Below the pieces are notes generated by a model that ran no database searches, was not told the DNA's origin, and saw only the letters and a program-made list of their open reading frames with translations. 64,000 nucleotides of DNA from Poriferisodalis sp022821985. Lineage in GTDB: Bacteria; Actinomycetota; Acidimicrobiia; Acidimicrobiales; Poriferisodalaceae. The stretch lies in assembly GCF_965219595.1 (NCBI RefSeq), contig NZ_OZ244781.1:1-64000 (forward strand), read 5' to 3'. This document shows, one piece after another, positions 12,001 through 16,886 of this stretch. Position 1 is the first letter of the stretch. Every line of letters begins with the position of its first letter. The position numbers and the translations under genes were made by a program.

Positions 12001-15000
12001 GAAGTCGGCCGAGGTGGCGCCCTCGGCAATGGTGACGCTGCCGGCGTCGCTGTCGTAGTCGGCGCCGGCGCCGCCCGACGCGCCGGTTGCTGTGAGGTAG
12101 TCGGGGTCGGCCGCTCTCGCGCGCCCGTCGGCGAGGGTGTAGGGCACCGTGATGCCGCCTTGGGGCGCGGCGGCGGGAATGGTGACGGTGAAGGTGACGG
12201 CGCTGCCTTCCGCGGCGGCGGCGTCGGCGACGCGGGCGCCGGCGCTCCCCACCGAGAAGGTGCCCGACAGGGCGTACATGGGTCTCTGCTCGGCGGCGGG
12301 CTCGCCGTGGTCGCAGGTGTCGGTGGTGGGGCCCAGCGGAGTGAGCGCGCTGTTGCCGGAGTTGAGATAGCCCACATTCACACTGGGCTTGCCCGCGTTC
12401 AGATGGTCGCCGCCGTCGGGACAGTTGGCGCCGGTGCGCCGGTGCCCGTGCGACTTGGAGCCGGTCCAGTAGCCGCCGGCGGCGATGGCGGCCGCCGTGC
12501 CGTCGGCGTAGGTGGGGCTGGCCTCGTCGTCCCAGCTGCCGTCGGTGAAGTCGGCCTTGTCGTCGGCCGCCTTGTTGCCGCCCACCCAGTAGATGGGGTC
12601 GTCAGGGTGGCTGGCGTCGTTCGGGTCGAACCTGGCGTTGATGTACGCCGCCCCTCCGCGGTCGATGGTGATGACCGGGTGGATCCGGTTCGCATACGGC
12701 TTGAGGTGGGCCACGCCGCCCTGCTTGAGGCCGGCGCCGGTGACCTCGGCGCGCACGAAATCGGTGTACGCCGTGCGCCCGCTCGACCCGCCGGTGCTCG
12801 CGGCGGTGGTGGCGTTGGTCACATACAACAGCCGGAACCTGTCACCGGGCTCCAGGCCAGAGGGCAGCAGCGGCCAGTCGGGGGGCACCTCGACGACGTC
12901 GGCCTGATCGGGCGACTCGTCGTCGGTGATGGCGAACCATGCCTGCGCGCCGGGGACCCACGCCTCGATGCCGCCGTCGAGGTTGGTCACCGGCGGCAGC
13001 CAGCGGCCGGTGTACTCGGGGTGGTTCGGGTTGAGCGCCCGGAAGTCGCTGGGAAAGGCGATGCGGAACTCCTCGTGGTGGGCATCGCCGTCGTCGAAGC
13101 CGTCGGTGGCGTGCATCTCGATAACAGCGCTCTGCGCGCCGGCGCCGCGGAACTCCAGATAGCGGTAGCCGACGTGACTGGGGGTCAGCCGGTCGACGGC
13201 CTCCACCGACACGCCGACGCCTGAGGCGGTCATCTGGAAGTCGTTGAGGCGCGGCGGATACGCCACGTTGGCCGAGACCCGCGGGCCGCGGACGCTCTGC
13301 ACCACGTCGCAGGACGTGCCGTCCGATGCTTCGACCGTGTTGCCGTTGCCGTCGTCGTCGAGAACGCACTCCTGCGCGGCGCCGGGCCTGGTGTGGCCCT
13401 TGGCCTCGAGGTACAGCGGCACCCGCACGAACTCGCCGTCGGCGAGGGGGCGGCTCAGGCTCACGGTGAGCGAGCTGTCGACCGCCTCCGGTTCGCCCTC
13501 CACCATGACCCGCGAGATGCTGTCGGCATCGCCGACGGTGCGCACGCCGCTGCCTGCCATGGTGACGGTGGTGGCGTCGTCGTCTACCAGGGTCAGGGTG
13601 TGGGTCACGGGCGCCACGCCGGCATATGCGCCGGGGCCGCTGAGGGTGTGGGTGATGCCCACCAGCGCATCAGCGGCGTCGTCGGCATTCTGCACGCCGC
13701 TGACGATGACGTACTGTCGGTGACGCCAACTGGGGTAGTACTGCGGGCCGAAGGTCAACGACGCGCCCGCGGTGACGATCGCCTTGCTCGGGTCGGCGCT
13801 GGCGGCGGTCACCGTGACATCGCCGGTGGGCTGTGCGGTCAGCCGCACCGAGTAGAGGTACCGCCCGCCCTCGAGGAGGCGTCCGTCGCCGACGTCCAGC
13901 ACCGCCAGGCCTGCGGCAGCGGTCTGGTCGATCAGCGTCATCCGGTACGAGCGCTGCTCGCCCTCGGTGCTGTCGTAGCCGACGCTGCTGTGGCCGGCGC
14001 AGCCCTGCCCCGCGCACAGGCCGCCCGCCAGGCTCGACGTGAAGTACGGGGCCGGGCCGGTGTCGGAGCGCCGCGGGATGCTCGCCTCGAGCGTCTCGCT
14101 CACCGTGTCGGAGTCGGTCAGCGCTGTCACCGCCAGCGTGGCCCGCTGCGCTCCCGCCCCCGAGAGTGTCAGCCGCCCCTGCGTGCCGTCGTCGGAGTCT
14201 GCGTAGGCGGCGCCGGTGGGCGAGCCGTCGAGGGCGACGCTGAAGTTCGTGCCCAGCGCCGCCCCGGAGAACGCCAGAGGCACCGTCACTGTCTCTTTGG
14301 CCGTGAGCGCCCGGTCGATGACCACCCGGAACTTTGCCGTGTCGGTCGCGCTGGCTTCGGTGGCTGTGGAGTCTTCGCCGTCCGCGGGCAGCAGGCGTAT
14401 CCGGGTCGGCTCGTCGTCGTCTGTCACAGCGAGCGCCACGTCGGGCAGCGTGATGCCCGTGTACTCCGTGGGGGCGGTGGCGGTGTCGGGTCCTTTCACG
14501 GTGCGCTGCCGTCCGCCGACGGTGACGGTGCGGTCGGCCTCGTCGAAATACTTGCTGTCGTAGTCGTACACCGTGAGCTTCAGCGTTCCCGACAGGACGC
14601 CGCCGGGGGTGTCGACGGCGTTGTCGAACGCCCGCAGGCTCACCTCGAAGCTGTGCGGATCGGGCCGCCAGGCGCCCTCGGCGGCGTCCCACTCGGCTTG
14701 GGACACGCCGGGGGTGCCGTCGGTGTCGAGCAGGTCGAGCCATTGCTGGGTGATCGTGAGGACCTCTCGGGCAGCGGTGGGCGACGGGAGCTCGTGCTTC
14801 GCGAAGCTGCCGGTGGCGCTGGCGATCGAGGTGGGCGTGCCGTCGGCGTTGGGCACGGCGTCTGCCACTCCCGCCACGATCACGATCGGCCCCGTGGGCG
14901 GGCTGTCGAGGCTCACGGTGATCGTGTCTCGGTGGTCGCGGGGGTCGTTGTTGGCGGTGCGCTCCATCATCGAGGCGCCGCCGCCGCTGACGGTGACGCC

Positions 15001-15507
15001 GCCGCCGCCGGTGCCGGTCAGCGTGGCGTCGGACGCGTCGGCGATGGCGATGTCCCACTCGGCGAGCAGCCCGGCGCCGGTGCATGCTGCGCTGGAGCAG
15101 AGCTGCAGCCCGAACGTCTCGTCGTCGGTGTCGTTGTCGGCCCGGGCCTCCAGCTCGAAGCGGATGCGCTGGGAGGCGGGCCTGATCCGGGTCTGGGCGC
15201 CGTTGCCGCCCGGTGTGATGGACCGCTGGTCGGTGGTGGCCGACAGGTCGCCCGACTCAGCGGTGTAGGGCGCGCTCAGCGGCTTGATGCGCAGGTAGTG
15301 CGCCGAGGCATCGGGCACATTGGAGATCTCGAAGAATCGCTGCTGGCCCTCGACGATGGAGGTGCGGTGCAGGTACGGGGCGCCCGTGGCGGCTGTCTGC
15401 GCGGCTGCCTCGGGCGGCACGACCGCCAGCGGCACCACCGCCAGCAGCGACGCCGCCAACGCCACCGCCAGACCAGCTGCGGCTCCGCGTGCCAGCGGGC
15501 GTCTCAC
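1..15507 (-). CDS. Giant exported multi-domain repeat protein (3' end outside window)
   Basis: A single frame of 5169 codons is open from a GTG at 15507 to the window edge; the in-frame TAG at 15510-15508 lies directly upstream and fixes the 5' limit. The first ~37 residues (MRRPLARG, then an Ala/Leu/Val core ending PPEAAAQ) form a signal peptide with an Arg pair. Residues to ~860 contain Calx-beta-like segments (D-D-E turns, VTVPLxxSGAALGTNF). From ~870 onward, eleven copies of a ~200-residue module (VPxDWxLxPxGLxxGDEFRLLF ... YWLGGxxxADxYxDFYDGSWDS) alternate with Calx-beta-like units (VVEGxxDSTGYRTxTLTLDRAL). No catalytic motif was recognised. A surface adhesin or matrix protein is the likely role, by analogy with Calx-beta giants; this is inference. 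No C-terminal anchor is visible because the end is missing. The opposite strand is also open for long stretches but encodes low-complexity Arg/His peptides. Confidence 0.9.
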   Translation of the reverse strand, partial: MRRPLARGAAAGLAVALAASLLAVVPLAVVPPEAAAQTAATGAPYLHRTSIVEGQQRFFEISNVPDASAHYLRIKPLSAPYTAESGDLSATTDQRSITPGGNGAQTRIRPASQRIRFELEARADNDTDDETFGLQLCSSAACTGAGLLAEWDIAIADASDATLTGTGGGGVTVSGGGASMMERTANNDPRDHRDTITVSLDSPPTGPIVIVAGVADAVPNADGTPTSIASATGSFAKHELPSPTAAREVLTITQQWLDLLDTDGTPGVSQAEWDAAEGAWRPDPHSFEVSLRAFDNAVDTPGGVLSGTLKLTVYDYDSKYFDEADRTVTVGGRQRTVKGPDTATAPTEYTGITLPDVALAVTDDDEPTRIRLLPADGEDSTATEASATDTAKFRVVIDRALTAKETVTVPLAFSGAALGTNFSVALDGSPTGAAYADSDDGTQGRLTLSGAGAQRATLAVTALTDSDTVSETLEASIPRRSDTGPAPYFTSSLAGGLCAGQGCAGHSSVGYDSTEGEQRSYRMTLIDQTAAAGLAVLDVGDGRLLEGGRYLYSVRLTAQPTGDVTVTAASADPSKAIVTAGASLTFGPQYYPSWRHRQYVIVSGVQNADDAADALVGITHTLSGPGAYAGVAPVTHTLTLVDDDATTVTMAGSGVRTVGDADSISRVMVEGEPEAVDSSLTVSLSRPLADGEFVRVPLYLEAKGHTRPGAAQECVLDDDGNGNTVEASDGTSCDVVQSVRGPRVSANVAYPPRLNDFQMTASGVGVSVEAVDRLTPSHVGYRYLEFRGAGAQSAVIEMHATDGFDDGDAHHEEFRIAFPSDFRALNPNHPEYTGRWLPPVTNLDGGIEAWVPGAQAWFAITDDESPDQADVVEVPPDWPLLPSGLEPGDRFRLLYVTNATTAASTGGSSGRTAYTDFVRAEVTGAGLKQGGVAHLKPYANRIHPVITIDRGGAAYINARFDPNDASHPDDPIYWVGGNKAADDKADFTDGSWDDEASPTYADGTAAAIAAGGYWTGSKSHGHRRTGANCPDGGDHLNAGKPSVNVGYLNSGNSALTPLGPTTDTCDHGEPAAEQRPMYALSGTFSVGSAGARVADAAAAEGSAVTFTVTIPAAAPQGGITVPYTLADGRARAADPDYLTATGASGGAGADYDSDAGSVTIAEGATSADFAVATTDDGVYESDHYFTVTLGTPSGTNAPGVHPFGGTALGVIEDDADAPALAFSSREYHGYEPEGSVTLTVTKTGDTLVPASVYWSAGTPVVDPSLRRSAWIDPASPTGDYTADPGYLVFAPGDTAKTITVDIASDNVREPPETFEVRLSDPLDAAVGAVGRVEVVVFDGTQSVVVDASGLGGDGSSIALTEGDSRTLTVQLEVDPGANTRLFASVLERPAGADPLFTELYDLPRVDRNQVVIDHDPETPLVESRVDVTPGAAGNWNTPHTLALRLPFDDDADTDAMPGQYLIRFFARSAGGPYRYDTDTTDETVYFSVADAGHAVAVSPDELELSAGSTVEYDVQLASDPGGTVTVTPASSDTGKAAVSSAVSFDSDDWRTPKKVTVTGVAPGAVTITHAITAGTDDYPLGGLSPPSVAVQVRRSPVIDVTASASGGDGDGNVVEGADGSTGYRALSLNLSRALVGNEVITIPLTVAGATVGDDFTFGLSPSSQSGVALLTSDPHSPQNPAVQFTAGAAAATLRFVPVDNDKRTRPWIDIRKGAGNRAPVGGGGASPGAVSVGPFRFFIDDDDAGAVVVPEDWALKPSGIGAGDEFRLMFITSGKRKAASDDIDEYNAFVQRAAHGGGHPAIVPYAGLMRVVGSTASVDARENTAMWDPAANSGSGGYADGSTAATKDSAGIPVYWLGGAKAADSYADFYDGSWDSTAADDTTESGADRTDGGAFFSGSWNTGAKRPGHELGSTSVALWNSERLSINTGRKPSRDSALLAVSPVFSVEAPSAEFASAAYTATEASGAGRSVDVVVNLSPAPQADTSVAFAVGGSATNGDDYTVASSPVVVGTSGAAVITVTVNEDQIIDPGETITFTLLEGDGYNLGAQATATVTIVDNSMSVEMTAADGDANGNAVEGASDSTGYRTFTLTLERALTGAETVTVPLTVTGAVVGDDFTFGLEPSTQAGVTLLTSGLHSAQNPAVRFAAGAAAATLRFVPVNDEVRNRPYVSISAGTGDRAPVVGGGVSLGEVSVGPFRFFIDDDDAGAVVVPEDWALKPSGLEPGDEFRLLFVTSQARGAGQTDIGEYNAFVQRAAHGGHAAIVPYAGLVRAVGSTASVGARAHTQMWEWSRNGGAGGYADGSAAAGDAGIAVYWLDGAKAADNYFDFYDGSWDSTADRTESGADRTDTAEVFTGSLSNGTPRAGYVLGSGGHVQTGSHAGLNSGNANIVLQHLKRPLFGISPVFSVAAPSAEFASAAYTATEASRGGQQLSVVVNLSPPPQADTSVAFAVGGSATNGDDYTVASSPVVVGTSGAAVIAISVTEDQIIDPGETITLTLLEGDGYNLGAQAVATVTITDNDVGVEMTASDGDAAGNAVEGQSDSTGYRTFTLTLDREMTGAETVTVPLTVAGAVVGDDFTFGLEPSTQAGVSLLTSGLHSAQNPAVQFSAGAAAATLRLAPVDNDVRTQPYAVVGYGTDARAPTASNSTLADPAGGPFGVVLVDDESGEVTVPSSWPLAPAGLGDGDEFRLLFRTSALRDAMSSDIGDYDEFVRTAAAVGGHADVLPYVGFFKAFASTRSASGTSGTSARVHNGLAAPGDHNGAVPSGGWEDGSASSTVGDSSVGVPTYWLGGARLANNYADLCDLGWSSGGGVTTGWDSDDPRSEDGTRNVPAGSVSDYRPYEPWTGTGNTCEAYDYPLGGAQVSKGSADKGGGQALFHTSALGASTQQRPLYGYSPVFKIDDFVTLAASDGDAVGNVVEGDTTTAAGYRTITLTLDRALVGAETVTVPLTVRGPTAGDDFTFGLEPSTQAGVSLVTSGLHSAQNPAVRFAAGAASATLRFAPVDNKAPVGARVSIGVGEGARAPSASFGGAPSVGGGPVEFFIDDDDDAPVVVPQDWPLIPSGVRAGEDFRLLFITSPARDARSTDIGEYNAFVQRAAHGGHAAIVPYAGLMKVVGSTASADARENTAMWDPAADSGSGGYADGSTAATKDSAGIPVFWLGGVKAADSYADFYDGSWDSTADDDRTESGAERTVAFLVWSGSVPWGTAEANRELGVGGGSARMGNSTHLSAPAALDVSKTASVFAMSPVFRVEESAVGLVLAGSGGDAQGNVVEGASDSSGYRTVTLTLDRALVGSESVTVPLVVRGAAAGDDFVFGLHGANPGVALVTDGDYSAQDPAVVFSPGSRTATLRLTPVDNDRRTQPWIVIGYGDGDDAPSASAGVVLTAAGGPVGFAVIDDETGDIVVPASWPLAPGDLGDGDEFRLLFRTSAVRDATSSDIADYDEFVRTAAAVGGHEAVLPYVGFFKAFASTRSASGQRSGSGTTARVHNGLTAQHNGHNPAYADGSGTDSDAAGIPTYWLGGVRLANNYRDLCDNAWRGSGSGERGGFDRDDPRSEDGSQNVPDGNITARLHEPWTGSGNFCEAWNHPLGASTVSRGGYGGGGALLHSGSAANTQQRPLYGYSPAFTVDQATVTVTAADGNGDGDVVEGQSDSTGRKTVTLTLDRALVGAETVTVPLTVTGAAAGDDFTFGLEPATQAGVTLLTSAPHSAQNPAVRLAAGATTAALRFVPVDNDRRFSPYVQIAVGAGDRAPSKSPTGGAAVSGVPLGFFIVDDDIGNVVVPVGWGLIPDGLEPGDEFRLMFITSSARNAQSADIDEYNAFVQRAAAGGHAAIVPYAGLMKVLGSTASADARENTGMWDPAADSGSGGYADGSTAATKDSAGIPVFWLGGVKAADSYADFYDNSWDSTADDDRTESGAERTVNLLVWSGSVPWGAAEANRELGTGGEFARVGNSTHLSAPSALKTSKTASVFAMSPVFEVGASKVSVSLSASDGDAAGNVVEGAGDSTGYRTVTVGLDRPLADSETALVPLTVSGATVGDDFTFDLHGPNPNAYLVTVSPHSPQHPAVRFAAGGQQATLRLTPVDNAERTQPYAVVDYGTGSRAPSAPLDVTPNDDGEVLVPPDWGLIPSGLGEGDEFRLMFITSSRRTAWSRDIGAYNAFVQQAARDSGHPAIVPYAGFMQAVASTASADARGNTGMWDSSTPGYSDGSTAATKDSAGIPVYWLGGAKAADSYADFYDGSWDSTAADDTTESGAEHTRTQGPWTGSSANGTEAWIEGTRRVLGSVSNHGAYGNVDALTGGTELLSNHRPLFAMSPVFKVSAAAPRPIPLSASGGPVGMVLVDDESGPVEVPRDWGLAPSGSASGDEFRLLFRTSTVRDATSSDIADYDEFVRTAAAVGGHEAVLPYVGFFKAFASTRSASGQRSGSGTTARVHNGLTAQHNGHNPAYADGSGTDSDAAGIPTYWLGGAKLANNYRDLCDNAWRGSGSGERGGFDRDDPRSEDGTQNVPDGNITARLHEPWTGSGNFCEAWNHPLGASAVSRGGYGGGALLHVASAANTQQRPLYGYSPVFRVAGYPVAVELTAAGGNSGGDVVEGAAGVSGYRSFTVSLERPLSGSETVTVPLSVRGSAVGVDHVLGLHPGSQAGVTLLTSGAHSAQDPAVRLAAGAQSATLRFVPVDDDVVTRPRATVGYGTGGSAPSASGVTLGDVTGGPFTVTVIDDDTGAVVVPHDWALKPDGLVVGDEFRLLFRTSALRDATSGDIADYDEFVRAAAAVGGHEAVLRYAGLFRAFASTRSASGQRSGSGTSARVHNGLAAPGDHNGAVPSGGWEDGSASSTVGDSTVGVPTYWLGGARLANNYADLCDLGWSSGNGVTTGWDSDDPRSEDGTRNVPVGSVSDYRPYEPWTGTGNTCEAYDYPLGGAQVSKGSADKGGGQTLFHTSALGDSSELRPLYGLSPVLRVGEGSVSVSVSVSGGDGGGGVVEGAAGSAGFVAVTVAVDRVLAGSESVTVPLGVAGVVGGVDFGVVLRPGVQEGVELLTSAPFSVQDPGVRLSAGAAAGTVAVVPVDNGRRSEPFAVVSVGAPSSERVAVSGVSGGPFGFAFVDDETGDIEVPSSWPLAPEGLGDGDRFRLLFRTSTARDATSGDIADYDGFVRMAAAVGGHEAVL
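667..1089 (-). repeat. Long near-identical block, copy in module 10
   Basis: This 423-nt stretch matches 6853-7275 at a constant offset of 6186 nt (in phase with codons). By eye there are roughly ten differences. It encodes the second half of a type II module (LCDLGW, DSDDPRSEDGTRNVP, CEAYDYPLGGAQVSKGSADKGG). Such identity in one gene suggests recent duplication or gene conversion. Confidence 0.8.
2093..2358 (-). repeat. Long near-identical block, copy in module 9
   Basis: About 266 nt that read the same as 4931-5196 (offset 2838 nt, a multiple of three), with no difference that I noticed by eye. It encodes the first half of a type II module, from YDEFVRTAAAVGGHEAVLP to DAAGIPTYWLGG. Confidence 0.8.
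3574..4020 (-). repeat. Near-identical block, copy in module 7
   Basis: About 447 nt closely matching 5761-6207 (offset 2187 nt, in phase). It covers most of a type I module, from the GGHAAIVPYAGL side through FYDxSWDSTADDDRTESGAERT to SAPxALxxSKTASVFAMSP. More substitutions are seen here than in the type II pairs. Confidence 0.7.
4931..5196 (-). repeat. Long near-identical block, copy in module 6
   Basis: Partner of 2093-2358; see that entry for the comparison. The modules differ again outside this block, so its edges look like conversion-tract boundaries. Confidence 0.8.
5761..6207 (-). repeat. Near-identical block, copy in module 5
   Basis: Partner of 3574-4020. The encoded modules share WSGSVPWGxAEANRELG and STHLSAP but differ at scattered residues. 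Confidence 0.7.
6853..7275 (-). repeat. Long near-identical block, copy in module 4
   Basis: Partner of 667-1089. Just beyond 7275 this copy lacks the few codons that give QRSGSG in module 10 (SASGTSGTSARV here against SASGQRSGSGTSARV). Confidence 0.8.
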
Positions 15508-15547
15508 CTATCCGCCACCGCGGCACCGAGGCCCACCCGGGCGTGTA

Positions 15548-15563
15548 CCCCCCCCCCCCCCCC
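15548..15563. repeat. C16 homopolymer upstream of the giant gene
   Basis: Sixteen consecutive C on the + strand, hence 16 G on the coding strand of the giant gene, 41-56 nt before its GTG start. Tracts this long are prone to slipped-strand length change. The tract lies outside the reading frame, and the in-frame TAG at 15508-15510 stops any upstream start from reading into the giant frame. Any effect would therefore be on transcription or the mRNA leader. An assembly artefact in tract length is also possible. Confidence 0.85.
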
Positions 15564-15800
15564 GATGCGTTGGCATAGGAGCGTGGGCGGACAGGCATGA
15601 GCCCGTCGCGTCGCAGCGGTGTCTTTCCCGCTCTACCCCACGAAAAGGCATACTGAGGTGCATCGACATTCCCGTATCTCCACATCGAATCCTATTCCAA
15701 CGGCAGCGCTGGCGGACTCCTGCATGAGCTGCACGAGAGATCGTTGAAGAAGAGCGTGGTCCACGGTCACGGCGCGCCGTCCGGCCTGCCCGTCGGCGAG

Positions 15801-16823
15801 ATGCCACGCTGCGCCGGCGACACTGAAGCCAGACTGACGCCAGTGCTCCACGGCGTATCGATCATCATTGCGGCGGCGCTGCTGTCGGCGGCCTGCAGCG
15901 GTTCGGGGCCGACGCGCGGCGCTGGTGATTCGAGCGGCGGCGACGGTCTGGGGGCATGCGAGCGCGAGCGTCTGGCCGCGGCGCTCGGCCTGGCCGATGC
16001 AGCGGAGCTGTCGCTGCCGCTCGAACCCGCTGACGAACCGCTCGCCGACATCGCCCGGGACATCTGCGCGCTCGACACCGGCACTCGACGATCCGCGACA
16101 CCGTCGGACACCGGGGTGCGCTCCCCTGCGCAGGAGCGTGACGCTGCCTTGCCCGCATCGCTGGTGGGTGCGCCTGCGCTCTTCGATCCGGACGACAGCC
16201 CGCCCGGAGACGATCCAGCACTCGACGAGCTCTGGGTGATGTGCGGGCAGGGCTCGGCCAGCGCCTGCAATGCCCTGCTGTACGAGTCGCCCGCGGGCAG
16301 CGACTACGAGGCATTCGCGTTCAGCTGCGGGGGGCGCGAGAACCTGCACTGCAGCGTGCTGCTCGGCGATCCGGGCGCCGACGCCGGCCTGCTGGGCATC
16401 GAATTCGGGCCCGAGTCTCCGGCGCCGGGGAGCATTCCCGAACTGGACGGCTGGTGGACGGCGTGCGCCGAAGGCAGCAGCCGGGCATGTGCGCAGCTCG
16501 TGCTGTCGGCGCCGGGGGGATCGGCCTATGCCAGCTTCGGCTGGACCTGCGGCGGCCGTACAACACGCGACTGCACCCTGCTGGTGGGCGACGACGGTAC
16601 ACCGCCTGCGCTCGCCGGTCGGTCGCCCGACGATCCGCCTCCCGGCGGCGACGAGTACCTGGATCAACTCTGGGAGCGCTGTGGCGCTGCCGACGCACCG
16701 GCATGCCGCGACCTGGCCACCTTCGGACCCCCCGGGAGCGACTACGAGCGGTACGCCCTGTCATGCGGCTGGCGAGCCGTCAGGGCGTGCGCCCGGCTCT
16801 TCGCCGAGCTCGCTACAAGCTGA
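15801..16823 (+). CDS. Putative lipoprotein with three Cys-rich repeats
   Basis: About 340 residues. A hydrophobic segment (VSIIIAAALLSAAC) ends in a lipobox-like LSAAC, followed by a Gly/Ser-rich spacer, so a membrane-anchored exported lipoprotein is likely. The second half holds three tandem repeats of ~75-90 residues: (D)xLWxxCxxGxxxAC, a short gap, then SPxGSxYExFAxSCGGR and a further Cys. The spacing of paired Cys suggests structural disulfides or a small binding module. No enzyme motif is visible. The start is uncertain: TTG 15744, ATG 15801 and GTG 15843 are all in frame, and ATG 15801 was preferred because it keeps basic residues before the hydrophobic core. It is divergent from the giant gene, so the two could share an upstream region. 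Confidence 0.7.
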   Translation: MPRCAGDTEARLTPVLHGVSIIIAAALLSAACSGSGPTRGAGDSSGGDGLGACERERLAAALGLADAAELSLPLEPADEPLADIARDICALDTGTRRSATPSDTGVRSPAQERDAALPASLVGAPALFDPDDSPPGDDPALDELWVMCGQGSASACNALLYESPAGSDYEAFAFSCGGRENLHCSVLLGDPGADAGLLGIEFGPESPAPGSIPELDGWWTACAEGSSRACAQLVLSAPGGSAYASFGWTCGGRTTRDCTLLVGDDGTPPALAGRSPDDPPPGGDEYLDQLWERCGAADAPACRDLATFGPPGSDYERYALSCGWRAVRACARLFAELATS

Positions 16824-16886
16824 GCCGCTAGGCGAATCGAGTGGTCGTGCGCGTATCTGGCGCTCGTTGGGGCTAAACAACACGTC

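Larger units (their letters stand above)
1..12900 (-). repeat. Eleven-copy protein-module array inside the giant gene
   Basis: Approximate copies, in N- to C-terminal order: 12250-12900, 9670-10275, 8284-8885, 6800-7502, 5745-6354, 4615-5296, 3560-4168, 2543-3150, 1780-2458, 615-1327 and 1-173 (cut by the window). Two subtypes are clear. Type I (copies 2, 3, 5, 7, 8) has EYNAFVQRAAHGGH, ENTxMWD and FYDGSWDSTA. Type II (copies 4, 6, 9, 10, 11) has DYDEFVRTAAAVGGHEAVL; its full-length copies also have FASTRSASG, a DLCD motif and a later conserved Cys (NTCEAYDYPLG or NFCEAWNHPLG). Copy 1 is divergent. Calx-beta-like units separate most copies; between copies 8 and 9 only a remnant of about 25 residues remains. 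I know no named domain for this module. Confidence 0.8.

Noticed and set aside
15257..15685. Minus-strand frame running through the poly-G tract that a one-base length change would shift into the giant gene
   Set aside because: After a one-base deletion the frame would meet the TAG at 15510-15508 before the giant gene, so translational fusion is impossible. The peptide itself has no features.
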